Origin: Benincasa hispida
Taxonomy: Eukaryota > Streptophyta > Magnoliopsida > Cucurbitales > Cucurbitaceae
Length of the DNA: 64,000 nucleotides
NCBI RefSeq assembly: GCF_009727055.1
Contig: NC_052360.1
Location: forward strand, 72,854,309-72,918,308
Direction of reading: 5' to 3'
The notes under the pieces were generated by a model, which saw nothing but the letters and a program-made list of their open reading frames with translations, was not told the DNA's origin and searched no databases. Of the stretch, positions 35,614 through 47,100 are shown piece by piece. How positions within the stretch are numbered: the stretch's first letter is position 1; the number at the start of each line of letters is the position of its first letter. A program made the position numbers and the translations under genes.

Positions 35614-36365
35614 TGTGAGAGTTTCTGAACCTAACTTAGATGGCCAAACAGAACGCAAACAATCAGCAAAAATAAAATCGAAAGCAGTAAAGAACACCAA
35701 GATATATAGTGGTTCGACCAATTTGGTCTACATCCACTTTGAGAACCAGCTTGAATTAATTTATTAATGAGCACAAAAGGAATTTTACAAATTACAGATA
35801 ATCAACGAAATCACCAATCTGTAATTTTAGTATCCATTGATACCGAGAGATCTGCACACAACGTCGCCTCTGAAAACTGAGAACAACCCGCTGCAAAACA
35901 GCCCAAAACAGTGTGCTACACGCCTCTGACCGGTGAACCACGCGCAGACTCGTGCCTCTCTCCCAACGCCGACAACTGCTGTCGAACGCAGTCACCACGG
36001 CGAACCGCCGGATTCAAGCCCACGCTGCTACTCAAATCGGCGAAGTCCGACCAAGCTCGAACCGGTCGCTGCTTCTCCATGCAAGAACCAACCGTGACTC
36101 TTCCACGAAGCCGACACCCAAGTCCAGCCGAGCGGCTCTTCAACCGACGACCTCCGTCTTTGTTCCAGTCGGCTACGACAGCTTCAACACCAGGCGACTC
36201 CCTTTTTTTTTTCTTCAATAAGCAGTCACACGAATACTGCCCTAAGTGGAGAAAAAAGGGAAATTATAAGTTTGCCACTGGTCAATAATTACGATAATGC
36301 CATTGGGTCTTTAATTTTTCCAAAAACTCAATAAAACCCACTTAAATACCTTGTTATTTTCTACA
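35614..36365 (-). repeat. 3' LTR of the complete copia element
   Basis: 752 bases, TGTGAGAG to TTCTACA in plus reading. The centre (about 35900-36200) is GC-rich with CGCC/CGGC phrases, unusual in this AT-rich window. It opens long but meaningless frames on both strands. Confidence 0.9.
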
Positions 36366-36376
36366 AATCTCCCTTA
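36366..36376 (-). other. Polypurine tract
   Basis: The minus strand reads AAGGGAGATT directly before the 3' LTR start TGTAGAAAA. Confidence 0.7.
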
Positions 36377-36420
36377 TAACAAGAATATTTGAGTGCCAAG
36401 CTAATTTTTCAATCTTCCTA

Positions 36421-38163
36421 TTATCCAGATTTAATATTCAGCCAATATTCTAATAGGTATTTAAACCTATGGGTTGGAAGAACCTTGGTTAACATATCTG
36501 ACAAATTCTCAGTTGTATGAACCTTGACCAGTTCAACATCTTTCTGAGCCACAACTTCTTTGATAAAATGAAATTTGACATCGATATGCTTAGGTCGTTC
36601 GTGATGAGATGGATTTTTCGCAAGATGAATAGCACTCTGGCTATCACAACGGACGATAGGAAGGAACTTCTGTGACAACAACTCACCAACTATCCTTTTC
36701 AACCACACCGCCTCTTTCACAGCTTCACCTACTGAAATATATTCTGACTCAGTAGTAGACAAGACAACAACTGACTGTAGGGCAACCTTCCAACTAACCA
36801 CATTACCAAACAAACGAAAAATGTGACCTGATAGAGACCTTCTTTTGTCAAGGTCTACAGCATAATCTGCATCTGTGAAGCCTTCCAACAGTTTCGATTT
36901 ATCACAATCCTTGCTAAAACACAATGATACACTGACACTACCTTTCAAATATCGAAGCACCCATTTAACTGCATTCCAATGCTCCTTCCCAGGATTTGAC
37001 ATAAACCTACTTATCATACTCATAGCATATCCCAAGTCAGGACTAGTACAAATCATCAAATACATAATACTTCCAACAACATTACAATAGAGAATATTAG
37101 CCATCTCTAACCTTTCTTGTTTAGTAACAAGACACTGAGACGAAGAAAGCCTAAAATGAGATGCTAAGGGTGTCGAAACTGCTTTACAACCAGACATATT
37201 ATACTTCTCAAGCAGTTTATGCACATAACTCTCCTGCGACATGGTTAACAAACCTTTCTTCCTATCTCTTTTCACATCCATGCCTAGAATCCTTTTTAGT
37301 TCACCTAAATCTTTCATCTCAAATTCACTACTCAATCGTTTCTTGAGATCACAGATTTTAGAATAATTCTTAGATACCAGAATCATATCATCTACATACA
37401 GAAGTAGATAAGTATATGTATCTTTTTGAGATAGTTTCCAGTACACGCAGGCATCATATGAGCTCCTGTGAAACCCCTGCTTCAGAATAAAGGTGTCAAA
37501 CCTGATATACCATTGTCTCGGCGATTGCTTCAGTCCATAGATGGACCTGTGAAGATGACAAACCATGTCTTCCTTTCTTTTCACCTCATAGCCCTTAGAT
37601 TGAGCCATGTAGATCACTTCCTCCAATTCACCATGAAGGAAAGTTGTGGTGACGTTCATCTGTTCAACAAACATATCAAAGTGAACAGCAATAGATAAAA
37701 TTAATCGAATGGACGAATGCCTCACCACCGGAGAGAAAATCTCATGAAAGTCAACTCCCTCTTTTTGAGTGTAGCCCTTGGCTACCAGTCTAGCCTTATA
37801 CCTAGGCTTGCTGTCACCTCCTGTACCTGGCTTGATTTTATAACTCCACTTTGACTAAATGAGTTTCTGATTAGGAGGCCTTGGAACCAATGACCATGTC
37901 TGATTCTTCTGCAATGAGAACAATTCTGCTTCCATAGCATCCTTCCACTATTCTTTCGAATAAGATACAATAGCCTCCTCAAAAGTAAGAGGCTCTGCTT
38001 CAATACTGTCAGCTGCACAAGTAAGAGCATAAGCAACTAAATCAGCATAACCATACTTCGTAGGAGCTTGCCTCACCCGCTGAGGCCTGTCACGCGTAAG
38101 CTGATAGTTTTGTAGGTCACTGCTACTTGAGCTTTCTTCACCAAAAGCTCCCTCATCAATCAA
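36421..38163 (-). pseudogene. Copia reverse transcriptase/RNase H, inactive
   Basis: The main frame (36421-37728, 435 residues) covers most of RT and all of RNase H. RT shows [13 protein letters not shown] (62-74) and the catalytic YVDD (111-114). The first catalytic aspartate, expected in a D-V-T-T-x-F-L-H block, is asparagine (N25; 37654-37656). RNase H shows GFTDADYA (283-290), STTESEY (324-330), [13 protein letters not shown] (360-372) and [11 protein letters not shown] (381-391). The N-terminal part of RT continues in other frames at 37782-38163, where the pre-RT segment EAIVSYSKE is seen. It copies element RNA into DNA in active relatives; the D-to-N change and the frame breaks make this copy dead. 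Confidence 0.88.
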
Positions 38164-38555
38164 AGTTCTCTACAGTTGAGGCTGTCTACCATAAGAACTG
38201 GATGACTGATCACTGGAATCACCTGAACTAACTGATGGTTGTGCTTTAGAATCAATTCTAACCTCTGCCTCAACCTGGTTAACTATTTGCTGTTTCTGCT
38301 GCTCTTTGACATGAAATGACATCTTTGTTTCATAAAAGGTCACATCTCTGCTGATAATGCATTTATTTCTGCCCTCTTCTAAGCACTAAAGTTTATATCC
38401 TTTAACACCTTGAAGATAGCCAATAAACATACATTTCAGTGCCCTCTTGTTCAGTTTCCCTTCCTTAACATGAGCATAAGCTGAACATCCAAATACTCTG
38501 AGATGATCCAAGCTTGGAGCTTTTCCTGTCCATATCTCCTAAGGAGTCTTTAGGC
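38164..38555 (-). pseudogene. Integrase C-terminal/linker region
   Basis: Between the integrase core and RT. It contains fragments typical of the copia integrase tail, such as the segment around 38400-38500 encoding the AYAHVKEGKLN and KALKCMFIGYLQGVKGYKL phrases with interrupting stops (for example near 38388 and 38540). It is not open over any useful length. Confidence 0.6.
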
Positions 38556-39560
38556 CTAAAGCGGAAGACGAACTCCTATTAATAAGATAACAGGCTGTTT
38601 GGGCAGCTTCCCCCAAAACTTCAAAGGTAATGAAGCATTTGTCAAGAGACATCTTGTACGCTTCATAATTGTTCTGTTGAACCTCTCAGCTAAACCATTA
38701 TGTTGTAGAGTGTATGTAACAATGAAATGCCTCGTAATTCCCTCAGATTTGCAAAATTTTTCAAATTTGTGATTCACAAATTCCAAAGCATTGTATGTCC
38801 TCAGATACTTTACCTTCCTGCTTGTCTGGTTCTCAACCTGCTTTTTCCATTCAAGAAATTTCCCAAAAGCTTCATCCTTCTGTTTTAGTGGATACATCCA
38901 CACCTTTCTTGAAAAATCATCAATGATTGACATAAAGTATCTCAAACCTCCCATAGAAGGTACCTTTGTAAGACCCCACAAATCTGAATGAATATAATCT
39001 AAAATTCCTTTAGGAGAATGCTTCCCTTTCCCAAACTTCACTCTGGTAGACTTTCCCATTATGCAATGTTCACAAAATGGGAGTTCAATGTTTTTAACTC
39101 CTCTAAGCAAACCTTGTTCTGAAAGAGCTTGAAGATCTCTTTCACTGACATGCGCTAGTCTGTTATGCCATAACATAGACTTATCTGTTTCTTTCCTAGA
39201 TGCAACAACAGCACTACCTGAAACTGTAGTACCCTCCAACACATAAAGACCATTCCTCAAGGTCCCCTTCAGCTTAACCAAGGAACCCTTGATAATCTTC
39301 AAAACTCCATTCTCAGATTTATAAGAACCTGCTCTATCTAATTCGCCCAGAGAAATTAGATTTCGTTTGAGTTCTAGAACATACCTTACATTTGTAAGAA
39401 TTCTGATCATACCATCATGTGTTGCAATTCGAACTGACCCAATTCCTTTTACATCATAAGAACCATTATCACCAAGCAGAACTGATCCCCCAACATTTTC
39501 CTGAAAGTCAATCAAGAAATCCCGATTAGGAGTCATGTGAAACGTGCACCCTGAATCCAT
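38556..39560 (-). pseudogene. Copia protease/integrase, inactive
   Basis: The frame begins at the protease active site MDSGCTFHMT; the true polyprotein runs in from gag but is stopped just upstream near 39586. The GAG-pre-integrase zinc motif is seen as LWHNRLAHVS and FCEHCIMGKS. The integrase core has its first aspartate in IHSDLWG and its glutamate in HNGLAERFNRTI. The second aspartate, normally in an LRTDN block, is tyrosine (LRTYNALEF, codon at 38793-38795). After LPLKFWGK the frame shifts (about 38620). It would cut the polyprotein and insert the DNA copy; it is not functional. Confidence 0.88.
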
Positions 39561-39569
39561 GATCCAAGA

Positions 39570-40386
39570 ATGTCCCTACTGGACACCATCAAAACCTCTG
39601 CTGAATCATACCCATCTGTAATATTTGCTGCACTAGAATCCCTTGTATGCTTGCTACTTGATGCTTCCTTGCTCTTATTCAAGGGGCAATTTCTTCTAAA
39701 GTGTCATTCTTTATGACATAGGAAATACTTTTTGCTTTTTCCCTTTGATTTCGACCTGGATCTCGACTCTTCTTCTTTTCCATTCTTTTTTTCATTTCTG
39801 CCTCTGGCCATGTGTAACTTTCCATCCATGCATTCCTTTTTAATCTCGAGATTTCTCATTCTCAAGGCATCCAATACTATATCCATGGACAATGAATCCC
39901 GTCCATATTTAATAGCTACCTTAACTTCTCGTTATGAATCTGGCAAAGAATTCAGAAGAATAACTGCTTGATTTTCATCCGACATCTTCTCACCGATGTT
40001 ATTGAGATCAACTATAATCTTATGGAATTCATCTAGGTTCTCTTCTAAGCCTTTACTTGAGGCCATCTTATATCCAAAGAATTTCTCAGATATAATTTAT
40101 TTGGCAAGGACTTAGTCAAATAAAGACTTTCCAATTTCTTCCACAACTCCGCTGTAGTAGTGATCTCATCTACTAGCCTAAGCAAGATACAGAATTATCA
40201 TCGAATAGGCCATCTCATCCATATCCCTTTTTTTAGCTTCTGTAATTGTTGGTGGAAGGTTATCTTCGTCTAAGATTTTGGCTACCTTTTGTTATACCAG
40301 AATAGCCCTAATCTTTTTCCTCTGTAACCCGAAGTCACCTTTCCCATCAAATTTAACAACTTGAACCGTGTAGACAACGAAGTCAT
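39570..40386 (-). pseudogene. Copia gag, decayed
   Basis: Start MTNDFVVYTVQVVKFDGKGD at 40386, followed by FGLQRKKIRAILV and a stop, then the UBN2-like region (EDNLPPTITEAKKRDMDEMA). Further frame breaks follow around 40100-39900. The basic tail (39704-39892, GRNEKKNGKEEESRSRSKSK) leads into a zinc knuckle, YFLCHKE-stop-HFRRNC, in which the usual glycine codon has become TGA (about 39704). It formed the virus-like particle in active relatives. Confidence 0.8.
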
Positions 40387-40467
40387 TTGTCAAATTAATT
40401 CCAACAAAAATAATCCTGAACAAAGAATATGCCAGCACACACTACCACACACCCTCCTTGGATCAAC

Positions 40468-40490
40468 GGATCAACCTGGCTCTAATATCA
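40468..40490 (-). other. Primer-binding site
   Basis: The minus strand reads TGATATTAGAGCCAGGTTGA directly after the 5' LTR. It matches the initiator-methionine tRNA complement TGGTATCAGAGCC with two changes. Confidence 0.8.
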
Positions 40491-40492
40491 CT

Positions 40493-41246
40493 TGTGAGAG
40501 TTTCTGAACCTAACTTAGATGGCCAAATAGAACGCAAACAATCAGCAAAAATAAAATCGAAAGTAGTAAAAAACACCAAGATATATAGTGGTTCGACCAG
40601 TTTAGTCTACATCCATTTTGAGAACAAGCTTGAATTAATTTATTAATGAGCAATAAAGAAATTTTACAAATTACAGATAATCAATGAAATCACCAATCTG
40701 TAAATTTAGTATCTACTGATACCGAGAGATCCGCACACAATGTCATCTCTAAAAACTGAGAACAACCCGTTGCAAAACAGCCCAAAATAGTGTTTTACCC
40801 GCCTCTGACCGGCGAACCACGCGCAGACTCGCGCCTCTCTCTCACTGCCAGAAACCGCTGCCGGACGCAGCCACCACGGCGAACCGCCGGATTCAAGCCA
40901 TGCCGCTGCTCAGATTGACAAAGTTCGACTAAGCTCGAACCGGCCGCTGCTCCTCCACGTAAGAACTGCCCGCGGCTCTTCCACAAAGCCAACACTCAAG
41001 TCCAGCCGAGCGGCTCTTTGACCGACGGCCTCCGTCTTTGTTCCAGTCGGCTGCGACAACTTCAACACCAGGTGGCTCCCTTCTTTTTTATTTTCTTCAG
41101 CAAGCAGTCACGAGAATACTGGCCAAGTGGAGAAGAAAGGGAAATTACAAGTTTGCCACTGCTTAATAATTATGATAATGCCATTGGGCCTTTAATTTTT
41201 TCAAAAATCCAATAAAACCCACCTAAATACCTTGTTATTTTTTACA
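40493..41246 (-). repeat. 5' LTR of the complete copia element
   Basis: 754 bases, aligning throughout with 35614-36365. TGTGAGAG at the left edge and TTTTACA at the right are followed by the duplication ACTTT at 41247-41251. Confidence 0.9.
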
Positions 41247-41408
41247 ACTTTCAAATGACAATTTATTATGTTCTCAATAAAATTTATAATTTAGTCATTT
41301 GAAGCTAATCTTTTATCGAAATTGATAGTAAATGAACATTGCTCATAAAATTGATAGAGAAAATGCTACTAAATACCAATTTGTGTTTCTAAAATATTAA
41401 CAATAACA

Positions 41409-42706
41409 ACTAGAGGTGTGTTTGGCGCATAGAGTTTGGTTGAGTTGAGTTGGCAATAATTACTTATATATAATAATTGTCTGTGTTTGGGGTACAGTAG
41501 CTGAGTTGGTAATAATTGCCTGTGTTTGAGGTGTAAAGTTGAGTAGTGTTGAGTTATAGATATCTGATGCAATTTTTTTCCTTGAACTTTTTGTTTCTAC
41601 CATGCAACTAATATACTTTCCCAAATTCGTAACAGTCATTTGAGATGTGAACTCGATAAATAAAAAAATATTTTCAATTTTCTACATGTAACTATTGCAT
41701 TTATTGTAGACAAAATACTATTTTAACACACACACAGACGCACGCATCTATGGGGGATTTTTAATTTACACAAAAAAAATTTAATCTTCTTTGATAGGGA
41801 CTAATAGAAGTCTATCAATATCTATTCGTGATAGAAGTTGATAAAAGTCTACTAATAGACGCTCATAGAAGTCTATCTGTATATCATTTTTTTTTGTTGC
41901 TATTTCTATAAATAGTTTGACATTTTTTCCATCTGTGAAAATTTCTCATATATATATACATACAAATAGTGAACAATGAGCCAATTTCATGCATACAAAA
42001 AAAAAAAAAAATTGCTCATTAAGATGGTCAAGCTAGTTGATCCTATCAAGTAAATGTAAATAATATATCTTCCTAGGCTGTGGTGGGCCTATTAAGAAGT
42101 AGTTGGGTCTTTTAGATGTCTGTGAAAAGTAGGTCTATAAGGATGACCTGATCATCCTCAGACAATCCATCAATAAAAAGTTACTATAAAAAACTATTAT
42201 TAAATATTATAAACTAATAATTTCAAATTTGTATTTAGAAACACTTTCATCGGCCAATTTTTTTATTTTTATTTTTTCTTTTAGTATATATTTGTTTAAG
42301 TTAGTCGTTAGAGTTAGTCATTGAAAATGAACAACAAAATTGGTGGGTTGGAGTTGGTCACCCAAGATGATCATCAAAATTGGTTGCCAAGGATTGTCGT
42401 CCCCGAAGTTGGTGGCTTGGGATGAATGTCAATGTTAGTTGTTAGGGATGGTGTCAAGAGAGTTGATCATCAAACATAGTCTTCATTGGAGTTATCGTCA
42501 GAGATAGTTGCTGGAACCCAAAGTTGGTCGTGTGAAGGTGGTTGTTAGAGCTGATCGGCAAGTAGATCCATTGAAAACCTTGGAGGGAGGGAGAGTTGGG
42601 ATGAATTAATAAAAATAAACCACTCAACTTCATCAATATTTAAAGACGGTGGACTAAACATTAAATTGATAATTTATACCAACTCATATCAACGAGTCAA
42701 ACACCT
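41409..42706. mobile_element. Candidate non-autonomous DNA transposon
   Basis: The left end GAGGTGTGTTTGGCGCATAG with GAGTTGG-AATAATTA and the right end, reverse-complemented, GAGGTGTTTGACTCG with GAGTTGG-ATAAATTAT look like inverted termini of the type at 4993-5183. The first 150 bases repeat GTGTTTGG and GAGTTGGTAATAATT three times. The interior includes TCTATC-rich repeats (41800-41915) and GTTGGT/GATCATC-rich sequence (42340-42560). There is no transposase. Ends and duplication are not proven. Confidence 0.4.
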
Positions 42707-44057
42707 CATATCAATATAAACTTTTTAGTAGGACTAACTTTGAATATGTAAAAGTGGAAATCAAATTGAAATATAGATAGTTAACTTTGAGAAAAAGGAA
42801 GCAATTCCGTAGTAATAATGAAAGTGATAGATATGTTTTAGGCTGGTTGTAAAAAATAAAGTGAAGAAAGTGAAGGAAACCATGCAGCCTAGAAATCAGA
42901 GATAGGTGGGAAGAAAAGGGCAAAAGAGTGTGTGAGAGTAAATTGAAAGACTCGATTGGACTCGTCGGCCGAAAACCGCACGACATCCCACACATATATG
43001 ACTACCAAATGTACCCCATTTTACAGACCATTTCTCCTCTCCCCCTATTTCCCACTCCTAACTTCAAGAACCCCTCCTCTCCTCTCCCTTCCCTCTTACT
43101 TAACCAAATTTCATACTCGAAACTCTAAACCCTAAACAACGTATCTAACAAGAATAACCGAACTTTCACTTATTTTATACTTATGATACTCTTCACTTTG
43201 GACATAAATTACTCATCACTTTATTTTTAGAACCCTCCAAAAACATCGCTTATATTTTAGATGAACTCATGAACCAACTCACAACTCATATAATTTTTTT
43301 CTATTTGAGCCCTACTTATGGATTGAATATGATCGATCGGTCTTCCAAATTTTTTAAGGGTTTGTTTGGTATAGAATTTGAATACAAAAATTTGAAAGCA
43401 ATGGATTCAACAAAAACAATTGTATTTCATGTATTCAGATATGTGTTAGGTAGCCTATCTATAAATTGGATTCTAATTATTTGTTTAAAATGTGTTTGAT
43501 ACCATATATTTATAAATCATAAAACTACTTGGAGATATGACTATATTTGTTGACAATAAATCATTACTAATTTTTTTATGAATATGATTTATGTTTTAAA
43601 AAAATTATATAATTTTTTTTAAAGAAGTATGTAATTAATATTTTGTAATATTTTATATTTTATAAATTTATAATATGTTATATAATACATATTATATTTT
43701 GAAAAATAGTTCAGTTCATAAGATGTTGTATTTCTAAATGTTTTTATTTTTTATTTAATATAATTCTTTATTTTAAAATTAGAAATTAAAAAATGGAATA
43801 CATTTAGAACATAAAAATTTTCTTCCTAGCCATGTTATTAAACTTTCATCTCATGTTGATATTTCTATTGATATTTTCATATTTCTATGGGGTGAGGGGT
43901 GAATATATATTTTTATTTTATCGAAAATCAAATAAAATGTCACTGAGACTTATTTATTAATTTAAATATTTTAAATTTGATACTTCGTTTGCACAAACAA
44001 CGAAGGAAAGATACTCTGTTTTTAGTATCAGAATTTTTTCTTCTCTCTTCCTCTCCC
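42707..44057. other. Intergenic region upstream of the receptor-like gene
   Basis: 42880-43140 is a promoter- or UTR-like patch: CT-rich tracts (TCTCCTCTCCCCCTATTTCC, CCCCTCCTCTCCTCTCCC) ending in a telo-box, AAACCCTAAAC at 43127-43137. No ORF of substance follows it. From 43280 to 43950 the sequence is AT-rich and uninformative. Confidence 0.5.
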
Positions 44058-44129
44058 ATGGCATCACAACATTCTCTGCCATTTCTGCTACAAATTTCTC
44101 TCCCCATTCTCCCTCTTCCATCTCTTTAA
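44058..44129 (+). CDS. Upstream ORF (uORF) of the receptor-like gene
   Basis: A 23-codon frame starting in a strong context (CCCATGGC) and stopping with TAA at 44127-44129, two bases before the main ATG at 44132. It is in a different frame from the main gene. The peptide is hydrophobic (MASQHSLPFLLQ, then ISLPILPLPSL). If the transcript starts upstream of 44058, ribosomes would meet this ATG first, so main-ORF translation may depend on leaky scanning or reinitiation. Whether it is inside the mRNA is not shown. Confidence 0.4.
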   Translation: MASQHSLPFLLQISLPILPLPSL

Positions 44130-44131
44130 CC

Positions 44132-47100
44132 ATGTCATCCCCCTTTCTCTTCCTCTTCCTCCTCCTCCCTCCTGTCTCCGGCGCCGCCGTCTGCGGCAAC
44201 CTTCAAATCCCCTTCCCTTTCTCCCTCAACACCACCACAAACCCCCATTCAATCCCATTAATCCCCAGTCCCTTTCTTCTCTACTGCCTCAACTCCACCC
44301 TCTTCCTCAACCTCACCGTCCAATCTTACCGCATCCTCCAATTCCTCTCCGACGCCGTTTTAGTCGATTTCCCCGGCCCACCCTGCCGCCATTACAACGA
44401 TTTCAACGCATTTTCCCCTGTTTCTCAAAATCCATTTTTCGCTATCTCCAACGACAATCTCCTCGCTCTCTACGACTGTAACGACTCCTCTCTCTGCAAA
44501 CCCACTTGCCGGAACCTTGTCTTACCCGGCTGTGACTCACCGCCGATTCACGACTCTCCGGCCTGCTGCTATTCGCTCACAGATCGCACTCTGTGGCGAA
44601 ACAGAGGCGATTTTACTCTGTTTCTGAAGATGGGTTGCAGAGGATTCTCGAGCTGGGCGGTGGAAAAAGGGTGGAGAAGTGGGAAACGAGGAGTGAAATT
44701 GGAATGGGGACTTCCGAGGAATTTGACGATTTGTGATAAGAATGGGTTTGTTGTTAATGCTACTGCTGTTAGCGATGGGGTTCGTTGTTCTTGCTCTGAT
44801 GGCTTTGTTGGTGATGGCTTTGCTAATGGATTTGGGTGCTACAAATGTAATTAATTAATTTCTGTTATGTTTTTTTTTTTTTCTCCTTTTTATTCTTTTT
44901 AATTCACTTGTGTTTCTTGATGTTTTCCTGATGTAGCTTGTGTTAAGAATGGACGTCATGAGTACGGTAGTAGTTGCAATACCAAACTACGCCGTGAAAA
45001 GGAATTTATTATCTTTACAGGTATTTCATTACCGCTCTACCGTTTTTTACAAATGGATAAAATTTAGCTAATAACTCAATCATGAAATTATAAGAACTAT
45101 TTGGAATTTTAAAATTAAGTTTATAAATACTACTTTCATTAGGAAATGTTTTGCTTTTTTATCTACTTTTTAATAGTGTTTTTAAAATTTAAGTTAAAGT
45201 TGAAAACTAATTTTTGTTTTTGGAATTTAGGGTGTATGCGAGTTGAGTTTGGTTGAATTGACTCACTTTTTAGACTAATCCAATTATTCGGTTGTAAATT
45301 TCTTGAACCCAAATAACCTAAATGAATCTAATCAACCCAACCACGAAACATTTAGATTGAGTTGGTTCGGGTTACTCGGGTAAGATGTTAATACGTAAAA
45401 ATTTGATTTAATTATTTTCATATATTAAATTAAGAATAAGACTCAATTTCAATTTATTTAATGTTTTTTTTTCCAAAGTGCTAAAGGAACTATTTTTAGA
45501 AGTTTCGAAGAATAAAATATTAAAAAAATAATGAAATTAAATAAGAATAATATATATATATATATATAATTGTATCATAAGTAACAAAAAAAAAAATATA
45601 CATTTAAAGTTAGTAATAAGTTCAGGTTGATTTAAGTTATTTTAGGTGAACCCATGAACCAACCTAACTCATAAAATTTTCATTTTTTGAATCCAACCCA
45701 ACGTAAATATGTTGATAACCCAATTCAAACTGCATAGGTTGAGTTGGACTTATCAATTTTTTCGGGTCATCCAATTTTTTGAACACCCCTAAGAATTCAA
45801 ATGTTTAGTTAGGAATGATGAAACTTAGATAAAAAAAAAATTGTAAGAAAGTAAGTATGAATTTCAAAAATCAAAAACAAAAAAATGAAGGTCAACGAAA
45901 ATAAATTTAACCATTACTTTTTTCTCTTTTTCAAATTTCGGTTTAAATTTTAAAAATACTCCTAAAATGTAGGCAATAAAATAAACAAATCTATAAGTGA
46001 ATGTGATGTTTATTGACTTATTAAAAAAAAAAAATGTCTAAAATAAAATGGTTATCAAACACGACTAAAACAATTATAAGACGGTTTTTGTGATGCAATT
46101 TGAACACATCTATTTATTATTACAAATAAAATGTTGTTTTTATATGGTAAATTTGCAGGAATTCTTGCTCCTCTTTTCATTATAGCCTCTTTGGTTGGAC
46201 TTTTCTGCATACTAAGACGACCCATCAAACAAACCACACTAAACTCTTCCCACACCCAATTTCACTCCAATGCTTTCCTCCAAAAGGCTTGCAGGACTCG
46301 TTTATTCACTTACCATGAGCTACAACAAGCCACCAGAGGATTTGAAGACAATGCCAAGCTTGTCGACAGCCGAAACGGAGCAATCTTTGCCGGGGTGCTC
46401 GGAGATGGATCAAGAGTAGCCATACACCGGCTGCAATGCGAGAATGAAGGTGATGTTATGAACGTCCTATCCCAAATCGAGGTTTTGTATGTACTTGCAC
46501 ACAAACACGTCGCCCACATACTTGGCTGCTGCATCGATCCTGGCTATGCTCCGTTGGTCGTTTACGAATATCCTGACAATGGTACTTTGGAGAAACATTT
46601 GCATCACCGAAAAGGAACCGACCAAACCGAACCGATGCTCGATTGGTATAGGAGATTGAGAATAGCTGCTGAGACAGCTAGTGTTCTTACATTCCTACAA
46701 TGTGAGGTGTCTCCCCCAATTTTCCACAACCATCTCGAATCGTGTCATATCTTTCTCGATGCAAATTTCTCGAGTAAAGTTTCAGGATTCGGGTTACTAA
46801 GCTCTCCGACCGAAGACAAATCTCACCCTCTTGAAGCCTCATCATTCCACAACAATGATGTTTATGACTTTGGAGTTATATTACTTGAAATGGTAACAGG
46901 TTTAAAGAACTCAGATCTCCCAATGGTAGCATTGCAAAAGATTAGAATTGGGAAGCTAGAAGAGGTTGTGGATCCACTTCTATACTATCATGAGAAACCT
47001 CCTCATAGCAAAGAGCAAATAGAGATAGTAGCAGACCTTGCCACAAGGTGCTTGCTTTTCGGCCGAGATGGGAAGCTGCGAATGAGCGACGTTTCGAAGG

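Larger units (their letters stand above)
35614..41246 (-). mobile_element. Complete-length Ty1/copia retrotransposon
   Basis: 5633 bases, with LTRs at both ends, TG...CA termini and a perfect 5-base target duplication. On the minus strand the order is 5' LTR (40493-41246), primer-binding site, gag, protease, integrase, reverse transcriptase, RNase H, polypurine tract, 3' LTR (35614-36365). The order integrase before RT defines Ty1/copia. All genes carry stops, frameshifts or catalytic substitutions. The LTRs differ visibly, mostly by transitions, so the insertion is not recent. Confidence 0.9.

Noticed and set aside
35911..36288. Long frames on both strands in the left copia LTR
   Set aside because: They lie wholly inside an LTR, overlap each other on both strands, and are disrupted in the other LTR.
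43127..43137. AAACCCTAAAC as telomeric DNA
   Set aside because: Only one and a half units; better read as a telo-box.
44058..44060. ATG at 44058 as the true start of the receptor-like gene
   Set aside because: It is out of frame with the main coding sequence and reaches a stop at 44127; the signal peptide begins at 44132.
43957..44199. 80-codon minus-strand frame
   Set aside because: Antisense to exon 1 of the receptor-like gene and its 5' region, with no independent support.
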